This document shows, one piece after another, positions 16,058-16,377 of a stretch of 16,377 nt of DNA. Every line of letters starts with the position of its first letter. The first letter of the stretch is position 1. Origin of the DNA: Perlabentimonas sp041656735 (GTDB lineage: Bacteria > Bacteroidota > Bacteroidia > Bacteroidales > Tenuifilaceae); the NCBI GenBank assembly GCA_041656735.1, contig JBBACY010000057.1, forward strand, positions 1 through 16,377, in the 5' to 3' direction. The notes beneath the pieces are model-generated. The model saw only the letters and a list, made by a program, of their open reading frames with translations, made no database searches and had not been told where the DNA came from. The translations under genes were made by a program, and so were the position numbers.

Positions 16058-16080
16058 GTTGAGACGGAATCCGTCTTAAC
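16058..16080. repeat. Near-perfect inverted repeat at the edge of the tail repeats
   Basis: GTTGAGACGGA (16058-16068) and TCCGTCTTAAC (16070-16080) are inverted around A16069 with one G-T pair. Its right arm overlaps the first bases of the 188-bp-period repeat, so it may mark a junction. Confidence 0.7.
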
Positions 16081-16189
16081 CTCAACCTCAACCTTGCTCT
16101 TAGCTTTTAGCCCTTGGCTTTTAGAGTTTCGCATTCCCCATTCGAGTACGCATACTTTTAGTTTTTCACTTTTCACTTTTCTCTTTCTC
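16074..16189. repeat. Tail repeat, copy A (188-bp period)
   Basis: 116 bases from TCTTAACCTC to CTCTTTCTC repeat at 16262-16377 with one substitution (16181 C, 16369 T). Inside are small tandem words: AACCTC repeated, CTTTTAGCC-like units, and TTTTCAC twice. No coding potential. Confidence 0.93.
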
Positions 16190-16230
16190 AACCTTGCTTT
16201 TAGCTATTTGCCCTTAGCCTTCGGGTTTTT

Positions 16231-16263
16231 CCCGTCATTGCGAGGAGGAACGACGAAGCAATC
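16231..16263. repeat. ATTGC/GCAAT-bounded repeat between the tail copies
   Basis: CCCGTCATTGCGAGGAGG...CGACGAAGCAATC has ends ATTGC (16237-16241) and GCAAT (16258-16262) in inverted order. I recall similar GTCATTGCGAGG...GAAGCAATC words as dispersed palindromic repeats in several bacterial groups, but this was not searched here. Confidence 0.55.
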
Positions 16264-16377
16264 TTAACCTCAACCTCAACCTTGCTCTTAGCTTTTAGCC
16301 CTTGGCTTTTAGAGTTTCGCATTCCCCATTCGAGTACGCATACTTTTAGTTTTTCACTTTTCACTTTTTTCTTTCTC
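16262..16377. repeat. Tail repeat, copy B, running off the window
   Basis: The second copy of the 188-bp-period unit, matching 16074-16189. It reaches the last base of the window, so the array probably continues. Confidence 0.92.

Noticed and set aside
15981..16091. Upstream start of the small membrane protein
   Set aside because: The extra 37 residues cover the -7 element and part of the inverted repeat, and have no signal-peptide features.

Overview
This AT-rich window has the hallmarks of a Bacteroidota chromosome, probably of the Bacteroidales/Marinilabiliales type. Several candidate promoters carry the phylum's -7 motif TAnnTTTG instead of a sigma70 -10. The genes lack clear Shine-Dalgarno sites, and the families present (a PurF paralogue without its catalytic Cys, SWIM-SNF2 ATPase, RhlE-like helicase, B12/radical SAM protein) are ones I associate with that phylum. 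The assignment rests on these features only; no database was searched.

Layout. 1-780: two diverged copies (offset 460 bp) of a composite repeat, made of paired short hairpins joined by TATAG/CTATA boxes followed by an array of strictly phased 7-bp units (30 units in one copy, 18 in the other). 951-2357 (-): PurF-like protein. 2813-3129 (+): two near-identical tRNA-Arg genes (TCT and TCG anticodons), each with its own -7 element and terminator. 3372-6899 (-): SWIM-SNF2 ATPase. 7097-7544 (-): frameshifted HKD/phospholipase D-like gene. 7722-8978 (-): DEAD-box RNA helicase. 9151-9924 (-): alpha/beta hydrolase. 10241-12436 (-): B12-binding/radical SAM protein with a TTG start and a CX4CX2C cluster motif. 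12820-13938 (+): methyl-accepting chemotaxis protein with no sensor domain, followed by a strong terminator. 14102-15206 (-): class V aminotransferase broken by one base. 15292-15552 (-): cupin. 15726-15980 (-): three-helix membrane protein. 16058-16377: a second, unrelated repeat family with a 188-bp period that runs out of the window.

Most genes lie on the minus strand but are widely spaced, with their own candidate promoters or hairpins between them, so the region looks like a string of single-gene housekeeping or regulatory units and not one operon or a defence island. The closest pairing is cupin and aminotransferase (85 bp apart, same strand).

The main points for a second look are: (i) the REPIN-like hairpin pairs with covarying stems next to a 7-bp periodic array; (ii) the PurF paralogue that has lost its glutaminase nucleophile but keeps the PRPP loop and four cluster-type cysteines; (iii) two genes each broken by one extra base, which could be decay, sequence error or recoding; (iv) the duplicated tRNA-Arg genes that differ mainly in the anticodon arm; (v) the unusual cluster spacing and TTG start of the radical SAM protein. 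I found no convincing new multi-gene system; the repeats are the least explained material here.
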